From: Glandiceps talaboti
Taxonomy: Eukaryota; Hemichordata; Enteropneusta; Spengelidae
Reading direction: 5' to 3'
Assembly (NCBI RefSeq): GCF_964340395.1
Contig: NC_135553.1
Span: 20,114,449 to 20,178,448, forward strand
Length of the DNA: 64,000 nt
Below the pieces are notes generated by a model. That model was not told the DNA's origin. It was given only the letters and a program-made list of their open reading frames with translations, and did no database searches. Positions 63,837 through 64,000 of this stretch are shown in pieces. Both the position numbers and the translations under genes were made by a program. Position 1 is the stretch's first letter, and each line of letters begins with the position of its first letter.

Positions 63837-64000
63837 TAATTGATACATAATAATTTGTTATACAATTGCATCCACATCTCTTTTTTCACATATACACCGC
63901 TATTTACACTTAAGGGATAGCCAAATAGTACCATGCCATTGACAGCAACAATCACGTGATATTGTCGTTTAGTCAGGAGGGAAAACAGAAATGAATAGGA

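Overview
The window is nuclear DNA from an animal, most likely a marine invertebrate bilaterian. It has spliced genes with GT-AG introns and AATAAA signals, very dense 3-5 bp microsatellites, a tRNA-derived SINE, non-LTR retrotransposon remnants, many foldback elements, and a secreted protein built from WxxW (mucin/CILP-type) domains, a family common in lancelets, hemichordates and lophotrochozoans. I cannot fix the phylum. It is gene-poor. Three protein genes can be supported, plus a damaged second copy of one of them.

Layout. 0-2.6 kb holds dispersed repeats. 4.3-6.0 kb carries a two-exon gene (+) for a two-pass membrane protein with four PPxY motifs. 6-16 kb is mostly microsatellites (TA, CT, GTGTT, GTAGT, TTAG, AATG, TATC), a cryptic 12-bp repeat, a 270-bp foldback and a dispersed 430-bp direct duplication. 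16.4-18.7 kb carries an intronless two-pass membrane protein gene with a TATA box.

20.3-46.9 kb is one large imperfect inverted duplication around a spacer of about 475 bp (axis near 35.39 kb). Each arm carries a copy of a WxxW gene. The minus-strand copy in the right arm is complete (signal-peptide exon, WxxW exon, terminal WxxW exon). The plus-strand copy in the left arm has lost the terminal exon through a 1,014-bp deletion with a TGTTGTT repeat at both breakpoints. The right copy has instead lost a 32-bp upstream block with a TATA-like stretch. The arms also differ by a SINE (right), a second repeat insertion (right), a 44-bp minisatellite (right) and about 5 kb of left-only DNA. That left-only DNA contains a 2.3-kb element with inverted ends and repeated ATGCAAAT octamers, which is the best candidate here for an undescribed mobile element.

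47-50.5 kb holds two non-LTR retrotransposon remnants (-). In the larger one the tyrosine of the reverse transcriptase YADD box is a stop codon. 51.2-58.5 kb is a second inverted duplication (arms about 2.6 kb, spacer about 2.1 kb) without recognisable genes. 59-64 kb holds further copies of the repeat families seen at the start of the window and inside the large inverted duplication.

The genes do not form a recognisable pathway. The main interest is structural: two large inverted duplications within 40 kb, with paralogous gene copies decaying in complementary ways. Percent identities quoted are by-eye counts over short stretches, not alignments.
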